Shown here one piece after another: positions 35,114-46,833 of a stretch of DNA of 64,000 nt. The stretch is from NCBI GenBank assembly GCA_015501605.1, contig JADNRZ010000010.1, positions 124,001 to 188,000 of the forward strand, given 5' to 3'. The notes below the pieces were generated by a model. That model worked only from the letters and a program-made list of their open reading frames with translations, did not search any database and was not told where the DNA came from. Source of the DNA: Panaeolus papilionaceus (lineage: Eukaryota; Basidiomycota; Agaricomycetes; Agaricales). The stretch's first letter is position 1; each line of letters begins with the position of its first letter. The translations under genes were made by a program, and so were the position numbers.

Positions 35114-38054
35114 TTAAGGCGGCGGGGTGATCTGGGGTTTTTCAGCGAGGATACCCACAGCGCAGGGAGGTGGAGCAGCACTGAGAGCGTCCCAACCATC
35201 TGGGTACGTGCACCCAGCAACAGGCGTCGGTGCAGGGACAGTATCCCGGGGATTAGCCCACCCATTGCCTCGAACGATGGCATTACCCTTGCTATCTGTA
35301 TAGGTAGGAACAGGGAGGGTATTGATCACTCCAGTCGGCGTATACATCGGGAGCTGGGCGACAGGCGCAATGGCGGCATTGATATCGGTGGGGGGCCAAG
35401 CATAAGCAGCCGTCTGAGCAGCTGGTAGGGTACCTGCGCCAACACCTCCCGTCACCCACGGTTGGAAACCATTGAATGGGGTGCTGGCCCTTCCACAGGT
35501 GCCGATGGCCGCTCTTGGATCTCTGGGCATCCATCCACCCTCGAGTCCGAGTTTATACGACCACAAGGGTGTTTCAACGCGTCCTTGAATAGAATCGCCA
35601 ATCTGCATTGAAACGAACAGAACCGTACATCACGTCAACGATGACATTCAGTGATTTGAAGAGCGGGAGAATGGTACCGACCTTCCATGTCCAGAAGAAC
35701 CAATCTCTGAAAGCATCCATACTCGCCATCGTATATCGCATCAAGCCAGCTTTCTTGCCTGCCGACCAAAGCGATGCGTCCTCGAAATCAGTAGCGCAGT
35801 TACCTCCATAGGTAGTCTGTCCTGGAGGAACGAGGAACAGCCCACAATCATTGATGCCGTTACTCCATTCACCAGCAAGGACAGGGCCTCGCGCGTTTCG
35901 TCTGTTGATATCTCTAGTCAGCAACCCAAGTCGAATAAATACGCAGAGAAAGAGACATACGAAGCATTAAAGTTCCTTGCCCAGCGGTTGCACGCTGTCT
36001 CTGGCCAAATGCCTCCCGCATCTGGGCCTGTACCCGTATCGACGGGATCCATCGCACTACTGCCAGAAAACGCGAGATATGGGTGTTGATCGATGATGAT
36101 ACGATCAGCACCTGGGTTCAGGAAATCGTCCCATCCACTGAGTGCAGTGAAACCATCGTGGAAGCTGATCCATGGTCCATTTCCTTCCCCAGTTCCAGTG
36201 ATCTCGCGAATAATTCTGTAGGCTTCCAAGTTGCTAAATAAAAGAAAGAATACAAACGCGACCCTAGTGAGCACAGATCATTGCACGCTGCCCAAGCCTA
36301 AAGATACTTGCAATGCACGAAGCTGGGTGCTACCAAGATCACCAACTCGAGGCTCGTTCATGATACCAAAGACGGGAACGACGTTCTTCCATTCGGGTTG
36401 GGAGATGAATTGTGTGAAGATACGGATATAGTTGAGCGCTCTTTGGGCGTTGGCCATACCCATTGTGCCTCGCAAAAAGTTGATCTGTCCCAACTTGCCA
36501 GAATGATTCCAGCCTGAATGACGCATATTCAACGCTTCGTTCAACGTTCAGCGGGACAAAGGCGAACATACCATTTTGTGAGCCTGGAATGGTATGAAGA
36601 TCAAGTTTGACACGAAGACCATACTTCCTGCACCATTGAAGTGCTTGGACGATGTAGCTATGTCAAGTCAACGTCAACTCCAAACCACACACCATCAAAA
36701 GAAATAAACTCACTTCCAGCTGGTTTTCTCAAGGAATGGTTCATTGTCGTACTTGTCAATTGCCCAGTAGGGAACGGGCAGGCGCACCCAGTTAAGTCCG
36801 GCAGCGGCAATTTGCGCAATATCCTCTTCAGTCTGCGGTGATAAACGGATGTATGATTATGGTCAAGATAATGCCGAGAAAATGAAAACGCAAAATGAAA
36901 AATCCTAACTGCTACTCACGATAAAAGTTTTGTAATGCTCCTCCATTTGGTTGATACCACCATTAGCAGGATCCGCCCTCATACGTTCACAAAGTGTCCA
37001 TTCATCTCGTACTGAGCCATATCGCTGGAAAATTTCCGGGGAGATAAAGGGCTCGAGAACGAACCATCCACCAAGATTCACACTATGGATGACCAGATGG
37101 TGAGAAGGACCGAATAGGCTGATGCCAGGCTGCCAGCGAAGCAAAGAGCAGAAACTCACCCGAACATGCGATCGGTTTCATAATTCCAGCTTTGATTGAG
37201 AGGAGGCGTCCATGAGTTGGGGTATGCACTGTCATCGTACGGGTTATCAGGATCATCGACCCCTATAGCAAAGCAAAAATAACCATGGTGATTAGCGGAG
37301 GATAAAAATAGAACATGGGGTCGCGTGAATGACTGAATTTTCCGACAGTCCGATGTCTTGTGGGCTCACGTACACCCACTAACCGAGCTTTTCGCGAATG
37401 AAACGTGCACTTACAGATACCGCCAAACGTGTTCGTGTATGTATAGAGCGTGCCATTAGTGAACTTGACTGTAGAACCGTCTCCGCCGCGTGTAGGGGCA
37501 CTGGGTGGGTCAGGCGTCGGGTCGGAGCCTCCTGTGGGCTGAGGGCTAGAAGGGCCGGGGCTTGAAGACGACGAGGTTTCTTTGTTGGGTTTAATGACGG
37601 TGAAATAAACGGGCAACACGACCACAAGGATGATAACAATCAAAGCAGCAGCCAAAACAGCAAGAATCAATCCCCATCGTCGCGACTTCTTCTCTGGTTC
37701 CTGTCCAACAGTTCCACCTTCCTCCACCGGTCCTTCATTTTTCGTTGTCAGAAGTTGCGACGACTCGTGAGGGCTGGGTTGTGCCGGTGAGCCTAAGCGG
37801 GGTGAGGCAGGGCCCGAATCCATGAAAGATGCTCTTGGGCCGAGAAATGAGGTACCGTCAGAGTCGGGTAAAGGAGTGTTAACAGCCAGAACAGAGGAAG
37901 AACGAGGGCTCAAGTGGGGTGAACCAGAGGCAGATTCCATGTAGGATGCCCTTGGAGCGAGGAAGGAGGCATCGTCTGTCTCTGGTAAAGGAGTGTTGAC
38001 GGCCAGAGCAGATATAGAGGGCTGCGAGGCCATGGAAAGGGGACGGTCAGCCAT
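35114..38054 (-). CDS. Membrane-anchored GH5 glucan 1,3-beta-glucosidase (exo-beta-1,3-glucanase)
   Basis: Hydrolyses beta-1,3-glucan of the cell wall from chain ends. It starts at the ATG at 38054. A cytoplasmic tail of about 125 residues contains two imperfect repeats of about 39 residues, each beginning LAVNTPLP. A signal-anchor helix follows (WGLILAVLAAALIVIILVVV), then a Ser/Pro linker, making a type II membrane protein. The catalytic domain shows VNLGGWFVLEPFISPEIF, IAQIAAAGLNWVRLPVPYWA, LRVKLDLHTIPGSQNG, and FGIMNEPRVGD with the acid/base Glu. IIIDQHPYLAFSG comes next, and ARGPVLAGEWSNG carries the nucleophile Glu, then DWFFWTWKIGDS. The order and both glutamates match GH5 subfamily 9 (Exg/XOG type). 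The protein ends in a Pro-rich tail. Many short introns are present, the first near 37263-37419. Confidence 0.93.
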
Positions 38055-39394
38055 GCTGCCCTCGATGAAGGAGGAGAGGAATGAAGGAGGAGAGGAAGAA
38101 AAAGCGGCCGAAAAAGTACAACATGTGAGCTAAGCCTTGTACTTGACGATTGTTTAGGCTTGAGGTCTTGGCAAAATGCGGCGTAAAGCAGGAACATCAA
38201 CTCTGACATGATGCTTATACTCTCCGATTATGTCGCTGTAAAATCATAGATTATCGGTAGAATTTTTATTTATTATGAGACATTCGCTGTGTTGTGTAAA
38301 AAAAATCAAGACACAAGTCTGTGTAAAGAGGCGACACGGAAGCTCTGTTGAATTGAATTCACGAATGCTCAAGGACACCATCAATCCTTGTGTCTTGTGA
38401 GTCTATCTTCCCGCTACAGCGACCGAGCTGTAATAAATGTGCGTGAACAACCCATTTACATGCAATTTACATGAGGTCCCATGCTATGGGATGTGAAACC
38501 TTCGTCTGAAGAGCCATAGCATCAGAGCCAGCTGAGTTTGCTTAAAGCACTACCTTATGAAGTTCATCAGTATACAGTTTCATAGACAACCTAAAGGAAT
38601 ATGCCAAACGGTGGCCCAGTGGCTGTCAACGGCGATTCCACGCAAGAGATCAAAACCTTGACAAGCTGGCTTGGATGTGTCTTGTCCAGATTCATATGAC
38701 CCAATCTTGGATTATCCAAGTCGGAGATTCCAGCAGGTGTTTTGACAGACATCATCGGAGCCCACAAACGCATGCCTTTAAAAAAAAGAACGAAGTCCGT
38801 CAAGATCGAAGGCTCCTCTGACGACCTTGCTGCCTTGTGGTGTCGGTATTTCTACCTGTTAATTTTATCATCCGTTGTTCAACAGTATCAGTGGAATGCG
38901 ATAAGTAAGCCGCCCCTCTGCGCCAAGTGTTTGAGATATACAAAGTGACCTCAGCTTCACGTACTCAATTCAATTTTATTCAACGCCTCGACAGATAGCG
39001 TCCAATCAGAGTTGAATCAGAGGTCCATTCAACGGCGACATTACCCCACATTCTGAAAGACAAGGGTCATCGGACAAAGTGAATGTCAAGAAGTTGTCAT
39101 TGAAATGATTGCATACATCCCTGGGGAAAAATCAAATCATACAAAGGTGCGGACGGCTTCTCGAGTGACAGTGAGCCAAACTACGCGATATTTACCGACA
39201 AATATCTAATTTTGGCCCATATACAGCGATCAGCGGGGACATTGACGCCGTTGGTGGTGAGAGTTTGGGCGATGGGAGTAGACTAAGAGCGTGACTAGAT
39301 CATAGTAGATAGCAGTCGTGGGAATACTTCGCTCCTATATATTACAGACTTGGTAGAAGTGAAGGCAAGCCGCAAAATGTCCATAAAATAGCAC
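38055..39394. other. Intergenic region between glucanase and kinase-like genes
   Basis: Promoter side of the glucanase gene and 3' side of the kinase-like gene. Frames at 38591-38803 and 38742-38948 carry no motif. Nothing else was recognised. Confidence 0.4.
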
Positions 39395-41139
39395 CTAATC
39401 GTAATAGTAATTATGGAATTCCAAATCAGGGCACTCTGACAGGTCACATTGTGCTGATTCGACTGCCCTATCAAAATCAACCAGAGTGAGTAACCCATTG
39501 GACCCCTTCAGAACATTTCGGGGGGCAATGTCATGATTGTGAATCCCTAGACTGTGTAGCACCGTGACCCAGCCTTTTATAGTTGGGACAGCCTCCTCCC
39601 CATCATCGTAAACTTGACGACCTGCAAACGATGTGAAGATGCCCCATCTACCCGATGTAGAAACCGTCCCTAGCATGGTAGGTATCCAAGAAAGACCACC
39701 AAGTCGACGATAGAACCCAAGTTCACTATTATACCCATTAGCAGTAAAATATTGCTTGAACACGATGCCCTTTTCGATATCTTCCCAAACAGCATTATTT
39801 CCTACCCAAAGGAGTTGGAGATTTAAACATAATGGGCTAAAAGAAGATTAGACAACAAATTTTAGTCTCCACACAAATTAGACGCTCACCCAGTAGGTAC
39901 CCTAGGCCAGTTAGTATCATCCGTCAATGGGTCCATCACATTTGATAGCACAACGGGTGTCAGCCGGATTGTATGCAGGGTTGGCAAGAGGTTTGGAGTC
40001 ATTGACTCTGCAGTGGCTGTTGGAACTGGGATTAGCGTCGGGTTTCGCCATCTTGCTATGGCCTTCTTCAGGTCCTCAAATAGAGTGTTAAAAAAGAAAT
40101 CAAGAATCTCTTCGTTGACACTTGGGTCCGATCTCAAGCTTTCCTCGGTTGCCGCCTTTCTGAGGTTCTCGCTCGGTAGATTTTGGGACCAAAGCAATTC
40201 CTTTGTCTGCTTACAATAGGTAACCTCATAATAGAATCCGTAGACGCTTGTGAGCAAGAGTCTAGTATCTTCAGGACATTTATACCCTCGCTGAGGGCCA
40301 GCCAGTTGCTCAAACCTGCCAAATGGCCTTCGTCAGACGTCTTAGCATGACACACATAGTGCAGTGCATCCACTTACCTGGGTAACAGTTGCATAAGTGG
40401 CCTTGGAGGGGCCCACCCACTCCGACTCTGCTAGTAGTCTCTTAGCCTGGACAGCTGCGTCTATCTGCTGCACAACTGTATTTGATACGGCCTAACAGCT
40501 AGCGACCATCTTTTGAACGCAATGAGGGTAACGACGTCAATTGCACCATCATGGTCTCGTGATTTGACAGCGACAAGTTTTTCGAATGCCATTGCCATCC
40601 TCGTAGAATTAGGAGAGAAATTGTTCGACGGAGCCCTCGACTGATGCAGAGCGGAGTAGTCCAATAAAATAGAATTTGAGAAAGTCGAGGATACTTCTGA
40701 CAATATCTTCACAAATCCAATTTTCCAAGCAGTGTTCCTCGCCGTTATCCTTCATGGTCCTTAGGTTGATTTCCTTCTTCCAATGATTAACCCGAGCCAT
40801 CATTCTGTCAAACCTGAGGGGATCGACTCCAAAACAAACATTCACATCTCCAACTTTGTCTTTTTGAATTGAAAGGGTAGGATGAAGGAGCAGCCCGGGA
40901 ATTGGGGATTCGATTGGTGTAAGGTGACTGCCAATGTTATTGTTTATAGTTTGCTGGGCCAAACCAGACGGTTCCATCGAAGGCACTACCGGAGTCACCG
41001 TTGGCGCGTATTTTGCGTGACCGTCGACCATGACCTCACGAGCGAGCAGATGCCGGTAGGTTCGCCAACTTATTTCCTTGAGGAAATCTGGTGCTGAAGA
41101 CTCATAACTGATTGTATTGATAACTGAGCGAACCGACAT
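39395..41139 (-). CDS. Kinase-like (PKL fold) protein with unknown N-terminal domain
   Basis: The N-terminal half, from the ATG at 41139, is a mostly helical region I do not recognise. It includes FGVDPLRFDRMMARVNHWKK, MAFEKLVAVKSRDHDGAIDV and TVVQQIDAAVQAKRLLAESE. The C-terminal 120 residues look like a compact kinase fold. KGIVFKQYF has the beta-3 lysine and NSELGFYRRLGGLSWIPTML the helix-C glutamate. HSLGIHNHDIAPRNVL stands in for HRDxxxxN, and LTLVDFDRA replaces DFG. It stops about 20 residues after that motif, so most of the usual C-lobe is missing, as in APH/Rio-like short kinases. Catalytic Asp and Asn are kept, so activity is possible. Boundaries around 40460-40700 are uncertain, because two frames must be joined there by an intron I could not place. 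Confidence 0.6.
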
Positions 41140-42011
41140 AGCGTGGCTGATGAAGATTGAAGATTCAACGTCAACTTGCGTCCCGACATCAAGCTACATC
41201 CCACAAACGTGACAAGCGGCGGAGAGCCAATTCTCCTGTCACGCGTGTCACCATCGTGAATCGATGACATGTCTTCCTCAGCGACGACTCCGCGTCCTCC
41301 AAATGTTCGACCTAAGCGGGAACTTGGACTCATAAGGCAGAGGTATCCGATATGTCCCGACCAGACAAAATTGTGTAAATTGTGCTCAAGCATATATCTC
41401 GTCGTAAAAGTAAGTGAAATACCTCATCAACACGACAAGCAGAGGAACTGACTGGATATATTTCAAAGATTTTCCTGTACATTTAGGTTCAATTTCTGGC
41501 TCTGTGTATTCTGTACGCAGACCCCTAGAATTCATGAATAAATCTCGATATGTGGATTTCACGGTTACGATTATTTGATTTTCTGAAGGCCACTGCAAAT
41601 CGTTATCAGAACCAACTTATCACCAAGGAGCTTGTTATCTCCAACCTGACCCGGCGCCCAACAGTTACATTTTTAGAACTGCTATTTTTGCTGTACCCAT
41701 CCCCCGAGGAGGGTCGCAACATTCTACAGCGGATGGACTCGGAATCGCCTTTTATTCGTGTCGACCTTGGATCCCCAGAGGCCAACACATGCGGAGTGGC
41801 TATCTTTAGCTATCATCGTTCAACGAGTCGCGCCTATCTCATGCGGGGAAGCACTCTAAGCACCCGTTATGACTCTGAGACTCTATTTTCGTCTCCAGGG
41901 ATGAGCCCTCGTATTATATGTTCAGAGCGCACGGTTTGTACCGGAGAGTATCCATAATGACGATTGATGCAGGGCTGCATGATATGGTTTGGAAATTCCT
42001 TCTGTCGGATG
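41140..42011. other. Divergent intergenic region upstream of formate dehydrogenase
   Basis: A 135-codon plus-strand frame at 41550-41957 is longer than most chance frames here but has no recognisable domain or ATG support. The remainder is promoter sequence for both flanking genes. Confidence 0.35.
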
Positions 42012-42030
42012 GCGAGCTATAAAAGCTCGC
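42012..42030 (+). promoter_or_regulatory. TATA box flanked by a perfect inverted repeat, formate dehydrogenase promoter
   Basis: TATAAAA at 42018-42024 is bracketed by GCGAGC (42012-42017) and GCTCGC (42025-42030). The TATA box is about 105 bp upstream of the ATG at 42123, and a CT-rich leader follows it, as is common in strongly expressed fungal genes. Confidence 0.65.
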
Positions 42031-42122
42031 TTGATTTTTCGGTTTTGAACATCCCAGCTTCAGCTTCAACTGCCTATTCAACTTCAACTATTCTTCTCTC
42101 TTCTCGTCTTTCTTAAATCAAC

Positions 42123-43524
42123 ATGAAGGTCAGTCATTGCTGTAAAGTCTTCTTACGCAGTACTAATCTTTTTCTTCCTCATTAACTTAGGTTCTCGCTA
42201 TCCTCTACGACGGTGGTGATGCTGCTGTCAACGAACCACGCCTTTTGGGCACTGTTGAAAACAAACTCGGCATCCAGGACTGGTTGGTCTCCCAGGGACA
42301 CGAACTCGTTGTTTCCAGCAGCAAAGAAGGCCCAGACAGCGATTTCCAAAAACACATCGTCGATGCCGAGGTTCTCATCACCACCCCTTTCCACCCTGGG
42401 TAATATATTTTTTCTGACTTATTTTTACAAAGATTGACGCTGGTCATCACCCCTTACTTTAATTCAGCTACCTCACCCGCGACCTCATTGACAAAGCTAA
42501 AAACCTGAAGATTTGCATCACTGCTGGTGTTGGCTCCGACCACATCGACCTCAACGCTGCTGTTGACCACAAAATTCAAGTTTTGGAAGTTTCAGGCTCC
42601 AATGTCGTCTCTGTAGCGGAACACGTCGTGATGAGTATCCTCCTGCTTGTCAGGAACTTTGTTCCCGCCCACGAGGTAATCATACCTTCTTACCCCTATT
42701 CATAACCGGCAAAATTTGCTAACAATACTACCCTAAAATTAGATGATAGAACGTGGCGACTGGCAAGTCTCTGACGTCGCCCGCAACGCCTTCGACTTAG
42801 AAGGAAAAGTTATCGGTACTATTGGTGCAGGCCGTATCGGATACCGCGTCCTGCAACGCCTTGTCCCCTTTGACCCCAAAGAGCTCCTCTACTACGACTA
42901 TGCCCCTCTCCCTGCTGCCGCCGCCGACGCCATCAAAGCCCGCCGAGTGGAAGACCTCAAGGAGTTCGTGGCCCAGTGCGATGTCGTCACTGTTAACTGC
43001 CCCCTGCATGAGGGAACTGTGGGTTTGGTGAATGAGGAGCTGTTGAGCCACTTTAAACCTGGAGCGTGGCTTGTGAATACGGCGCGTGGTGCTATTTGTG
43101 ACAAGGATGCTGTTGCTGCTGCCCTTGCTAGTGGTCGTCTTCGTGGTTACTCAGGTATGCCTTTCACCGTTCTATGTATTTTCTATTCACACAATGCTTA
43201 ATATTTGTTTAAAGGTGACGTGTGGAATGTCCAACCCGCCCCCAAAGACCACGTATGGAGAACGATGAAGAACCCCCTCGGTGGTGGAAACGGCATGGTG
43301 CCTCACTATTCCGGTACAACACTCGACGCACAAGCTCGTTATGCCAACGGCACCAAGTCGATTCTTGAGAACTACCTCAACGACAAGCCACAGGAGGCCC
43401 AGAATGTCATCGTTGGTATCGGCAAATACGAGAGCAAAGCTTGTGAGTCATCATTTTTTGTCGATGTCAGTGATATACGTGGCTAACTCAATGTTTGCTT
43501 TTTCCTCCAGATGGTCAACGTTAA
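42123..43524 (+). CDS. NAD-dependent formate dehydrogenase
   Basis: Oxidises formate to CO2 with reduction of NAD+, in the cytosol; in wood-rotting and other basidiomycetes it removes formate made from oxalate. The first exon is ATGAAG only, followed by a GTCAGT intron. Exons encode [74 protein letters not shown], and the dinucleotide fold [26 protein letters not shown] has the Asp expected for NAD specificity. [14 protein letters not shown] has the substrate-binding Arg, and [13 protein letters not shown] and [20 protein letters not shown] hold the catalytic Gln and His. The last exon is AT GGT CAA CGT TAA, giving a C-terminus YGQR with no peroxisomal signal. No N-terminal mitochondrial presequence is seen. 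Length is about 360 residues, as usual. Confidence 0.96.
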
Positions 43525-44159
43525 ATTTAGATACGAAGAATACTACTCATCCTGTACTTATCTACATCTCAATTATTTCATTTGAACACGTAAAGCTTTG
43601 AACAAAAGTCTACCTCCCATCTCCAATCATCGTTGTTGACTCGGGCCACAAATCCTCAGCGACGCAGGCCAATCCAGCTATGACGTTTAATGCAGTCCGT
43701 CTTCCTTCTGCAGGGGTCTTGAGGGCAAACTTGCATGGCTCGGATGGCGGGCGGGCAACATTCAGCCTGTGGTGTGGTATCATCTGAAGGCGGAATATGG
43801 AAGTCGCCCATCAACCCCTTCATGTCATGTCGTTACTGGACAGTCCATGGAACTTGTTCCATCCCGTGCTACAGAAACTCGTCGAACGTGAAATGGACTG
43901 GCCCAGAAGTCCAGCAAAAAGCTCAAGGTCTTTTACATAGTCAGAATCCATCCGCGTCTACGATATGGATGCTGCCGCTCGCGATGACATGTTCGCAGTC
44001 GACGAAAGGAATTCTACGGACATGCCATCAGAAAGTAACTTCATGAGATGTGTTGCCTCAGACATATTGCAAACAGTGACGCACGATGGTCCTAGCAATT
44101 GATCATGAAGGAGAGTCCAGTATATTGGATGACGTTGTTTGCGAGGAAAACTTTCAAGG
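43525..44159. other. Intergenic region with possible gene debris
   Basis: Plus-strand frames between 43735 and 44100 read in short stretches of protein-like sequence that are broken by stops and frame changes. This could be a decayed gene, but I cannot name a family. No RNA gene seen. Confidence 0.25.
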
Positions 44160-44480
44160 TTTGGGATATCGGCTAGGACAAGATGCCGGGCTCAGGCTGT
44201 TCAGGGGAGAGGAATTTGCACATAGGTAATCTGAGTACGGGGATTGTCTATGGCAGCGAACAAGTCAAGTCCAAAAGCGGGACTGACGAACTATAGGTAT
44301 GTATTGGTTTAGCACGGGGGTTGGTGTTATAGCAGAGAAGGGACTCACAGTTGTTTTTCCAGCTCCAACGGGACCCATAACTCTGTGGATCTCAAATAGT
44401 TAACGCTACAGTTATGCTCAGAGTGTAGCGTTGTCACACTTACACAATAAAAACACCTTTACGACCAACTTGATCCAGAG
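44160..44480 (-). pseudogene. Degraded P-loop GTPase-like copy
   Basis: Joining GGTGTTTTTATTGT to AGTTATGGGTCC across a GTAAGT...CCACAG intron gives GVFIVVMGPVGAGKTT, a clear Walker A (G1) motif of the same type as in the adjacent gene. After the next intron the frame reads FVSPAFGLDLFAAIDNP and stops. The switch region and the DTPG motif (G3) expected within about 60 residues are absent. I read it as a remnant of a tandem duplicate of the gene at 44982-45722. Confidence 0.5.
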
Positions 44481-44981
44481 ATATAATCCAGGATGAAAAT
44501 GTGGGTTGAGCGAGGAGAAGGTCCCATATTGTCTTTGAATAAAAGGAACAAGAGGTATCCTGTCTTCATAGCTGATTGAACTGCGTGTGTCACCGGAACG
44601 ATTTAAATGCATCCTATCCTCATGTCCGAGGGCAATCGTGGATTCGCAGTCCAAACGGGACAATTCTACCATGATCATCCTGGCTCGCTCATCCTGATGA
44701 ATTGGGTTGGGATGCCGGAAAGGAGGTTGTTCTGCGAGTCGTCGTAATACTCATCCCAATTCCATGTGCTCAATGGGGTATTTCACATTTTCAAATGTGA
44801 ACACACTTGCGCCTGACGGGAACTAAGAGAAGCGCTCAGTATTTCTTGAGTCGAATGTGGTGTGTTTAACAACTGGAGGATATCCCTTCTCGGAGAACGT
44901 CTGACCAAGTTGTTAGCTCTAAGGAACTCCAGGAAGAAATACTGGCTGGAATATACGAGACGGGACGAACCTTCCAATATT

Positions 44982-45722
44982 TCACATCAGTTGATAGCTC
45001 TTGGGCTTTCTGACAGAAAGCCCTGCATGAAATACTTCAACAGAAAGTTTCTGTTGAAGTGTTTCATGCGACAATCCACTCTGACCTTCTGCAGAAGTGG
45101 AAGATACGATAGTCATGGTCAAGCGATCGATCTGAGCGACGTTGCTGCGAGCAAAAGGTGAACATGTCAGAGTTAAGCGACAAGCAACGAAGACAGAACA
45201 TGAATAATTACATACCTCTTTGCCATCCACTCTCGAAATTTTTTGAGCACGGCATACTCAGTGAGAAATTCATCAATGGATCCTGGTGTATCGACTAGAA
45301 CTTTCCGGTCTTTCCATTTTGGGTGGTTTAGCAGGCCGTAGACCTCTACAATATGAGTCTCTCGTGACAGAGTAGCTTGGCAATGTCCATGGGCCTCGCT
45401 GTCAAGCTCTGGACAAACTTTACGAGGAAGGAGGAAGGGTTAGCACATTGTCATGGCTCTCGTTGGGAATAATCATCATACACACGTTGCTTTTTCCAAT
45501 GCCAGTAGGTCCCATGAGACTGTTGCATCGCAGCATGAGGGAACAATTTATGCTTTAAATCAACGATAACCTTACACGATGATTTTATCCTGGCTCCTGG
45601 TTCTCTATGACCCATTGGAAAGATATTGTGCTGAGGATGTCTGAATTATAGTAAACCCAAGAAGAACGAGATGGGCTCACAGATTTGTCAAATCCAACGG
45701 CTACCATGGCCCTAGATAGCAT
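44982..45722 (-). CDS. AIG1-type P-loop GTPase-like protein, short or altered C-terminus
   Basis: Starting at 45722 (MLSRAMVAVGFDKS) and splicing to TRSQDKIIV, then LMGPTGIGKSN, gives a G1 motif. A further exon gives HGHCQATLSRETHIVEVYGL and DRKVLVDTPGSIDEFLTEYA (G3 DTPG), then LKKFREWMAKR. This is the order found in the agaricomycete-expanded AIG1/septin-like GTPases. Members usually continue with a strand, a helix and a G4-type region. Here, after an intron, the reading frame instead gives QIDRLTMTIVSSTSAEGQSG and a tail partly encoded by two palindromes (45003-45069), ending SYQLM. The GTPase domain therefore looks truncated, and the product may not be functional. Exon joins were chosen by splice consensus and frame; the join after GIGKSN uses a GTATGA donor. 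Confidence 0.5.
45003..45023. repeat. Perfect 10-bp palindrome with 1-nt centre
   Basis: GGGCTTTCTG, A, CAGAAAGCCC. It is adjacent to the longer palindrome at 45025-45069, and both lie in the last exon of the GTPase-like gene. Confidence 0.85.
45025..45069. repeat. 22-bp near-perfect palindrome with 1-nt centre
   Basis: The arms 45025-45046 and 45048-45069 are complementary over 22 bp around a G at 45047, with one mismatch (T at 45033 opposite G at 45061). In plus-strand RNA that mismatch is a G-U wobble. The arm begins GCATGAAATACTTCAACAG. Confidence 0.85.
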
Positions 45723-46833
45723 GTAAGCAAATGACGGACATTTTGTGACCCAATTGGAAGATGAGATGGCTGGATGAGCTATCCTCTGACTGCCAGGGTC
45801 TAGGGCGACATTTTCGACCACGTAGATGGAGACGTCTTAGGAGATCGATGAGAAAGACAAATGACCATAATAGGCCGCACGTGGAGATACCCTCCAGTAC
45901 AAGTGGTTCGATAACAGGCGATGTCAGAGCCTGAACCACTATCGAAGATGAGTGCCAGAGCAGAGCATAAACACCAGTTGAGAGACAATGTTGTGGATGG
46001 GCATGCGTTGTGGTAGAATAGTTCGTCCACAGAGCAAAATGGGAGCATTACGGGTGCAAGTCATAACAGGACATCACCAGAGTCTAGACGTTGCCAGTGT
46101 AGAGATTGGTGGTGCGTAATTTTGCATGAAAATCAATGCCCGGAGGGTATATGATATTGGGTGTATACATGGGGTCCACTAGTCAGTACAAACCTCGTCA
46201 GCAGTTAGTAGGGTTAAGTTGCAGAGGAACGTCGAGCCGTTGATCATGCAAGTTGAAACAAGGTTCCAATAGGGGTGAGAGCATCAACTTCGGAATACTC
46301 CGGGCTAGAGTTCCGAGTCCAACTGCGCGAATTGTGCTCAACGTTCGCCATTCTATTTCTCTGGACGATTACCTTACACAAGCGCTTGTCTTCACTTCTT
46401 TGCAACCAGTGCTTAGAGGCACTGCAACCAGTAGGATTTATTTAGTCCAATTGACCAGTCGTCACAGATATGTTCGACGAGATGGTAACTCCCCTTGTCA
46501 TTGGATACCTAGTAGCACTCAGGAGTATTGAAGCCCACAGCTAATATTTTATCGGCAGAATCGTCTCGAAGCTCTCATTTATAGTCACTGATGCTTCTCA
46601 AAGGCGTCCTAACCCCTCATTGGCTCAGGTGGCCTGCCGTGCTGCGCGTCGGCATCGAGCTGGAATGATTCAATTGACTTCTTCGTTACTAATATGATCT
46701 CAGAGGCTGCGTAAGCCTTTGGTCAGCCCAATTGACTATCTATCAATGAGTCTATAGGTATCTATCATAATTGGAGTGTTTATAACAGGAATAGATCAAG
46801 AGACATATCTCCCTGCATCAACCGATCGCGACA
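45723..46833. other. Intergenic region upstream of GTPase-like and Gal80-like genes
   Basis: Divergent promoter interval. Minus-strand frames at 45712-46048 have no motif I recognise and may belong to the GTPase gene's 5' end. A TTTATAAC at about 46779 lies 50 bp upstream of the next ATG. Confidence 0.35.

Noticed and set aside
41550..41957. 135-codon plus-strand frame as a gene
   Set aside because: No motif, no favourable start context, no splice partners; treated as intergenic.
42205..43104. Several frames antisense to formate dehydrogenase
   Set aside because: They are shadows of the well-supported sense gene.
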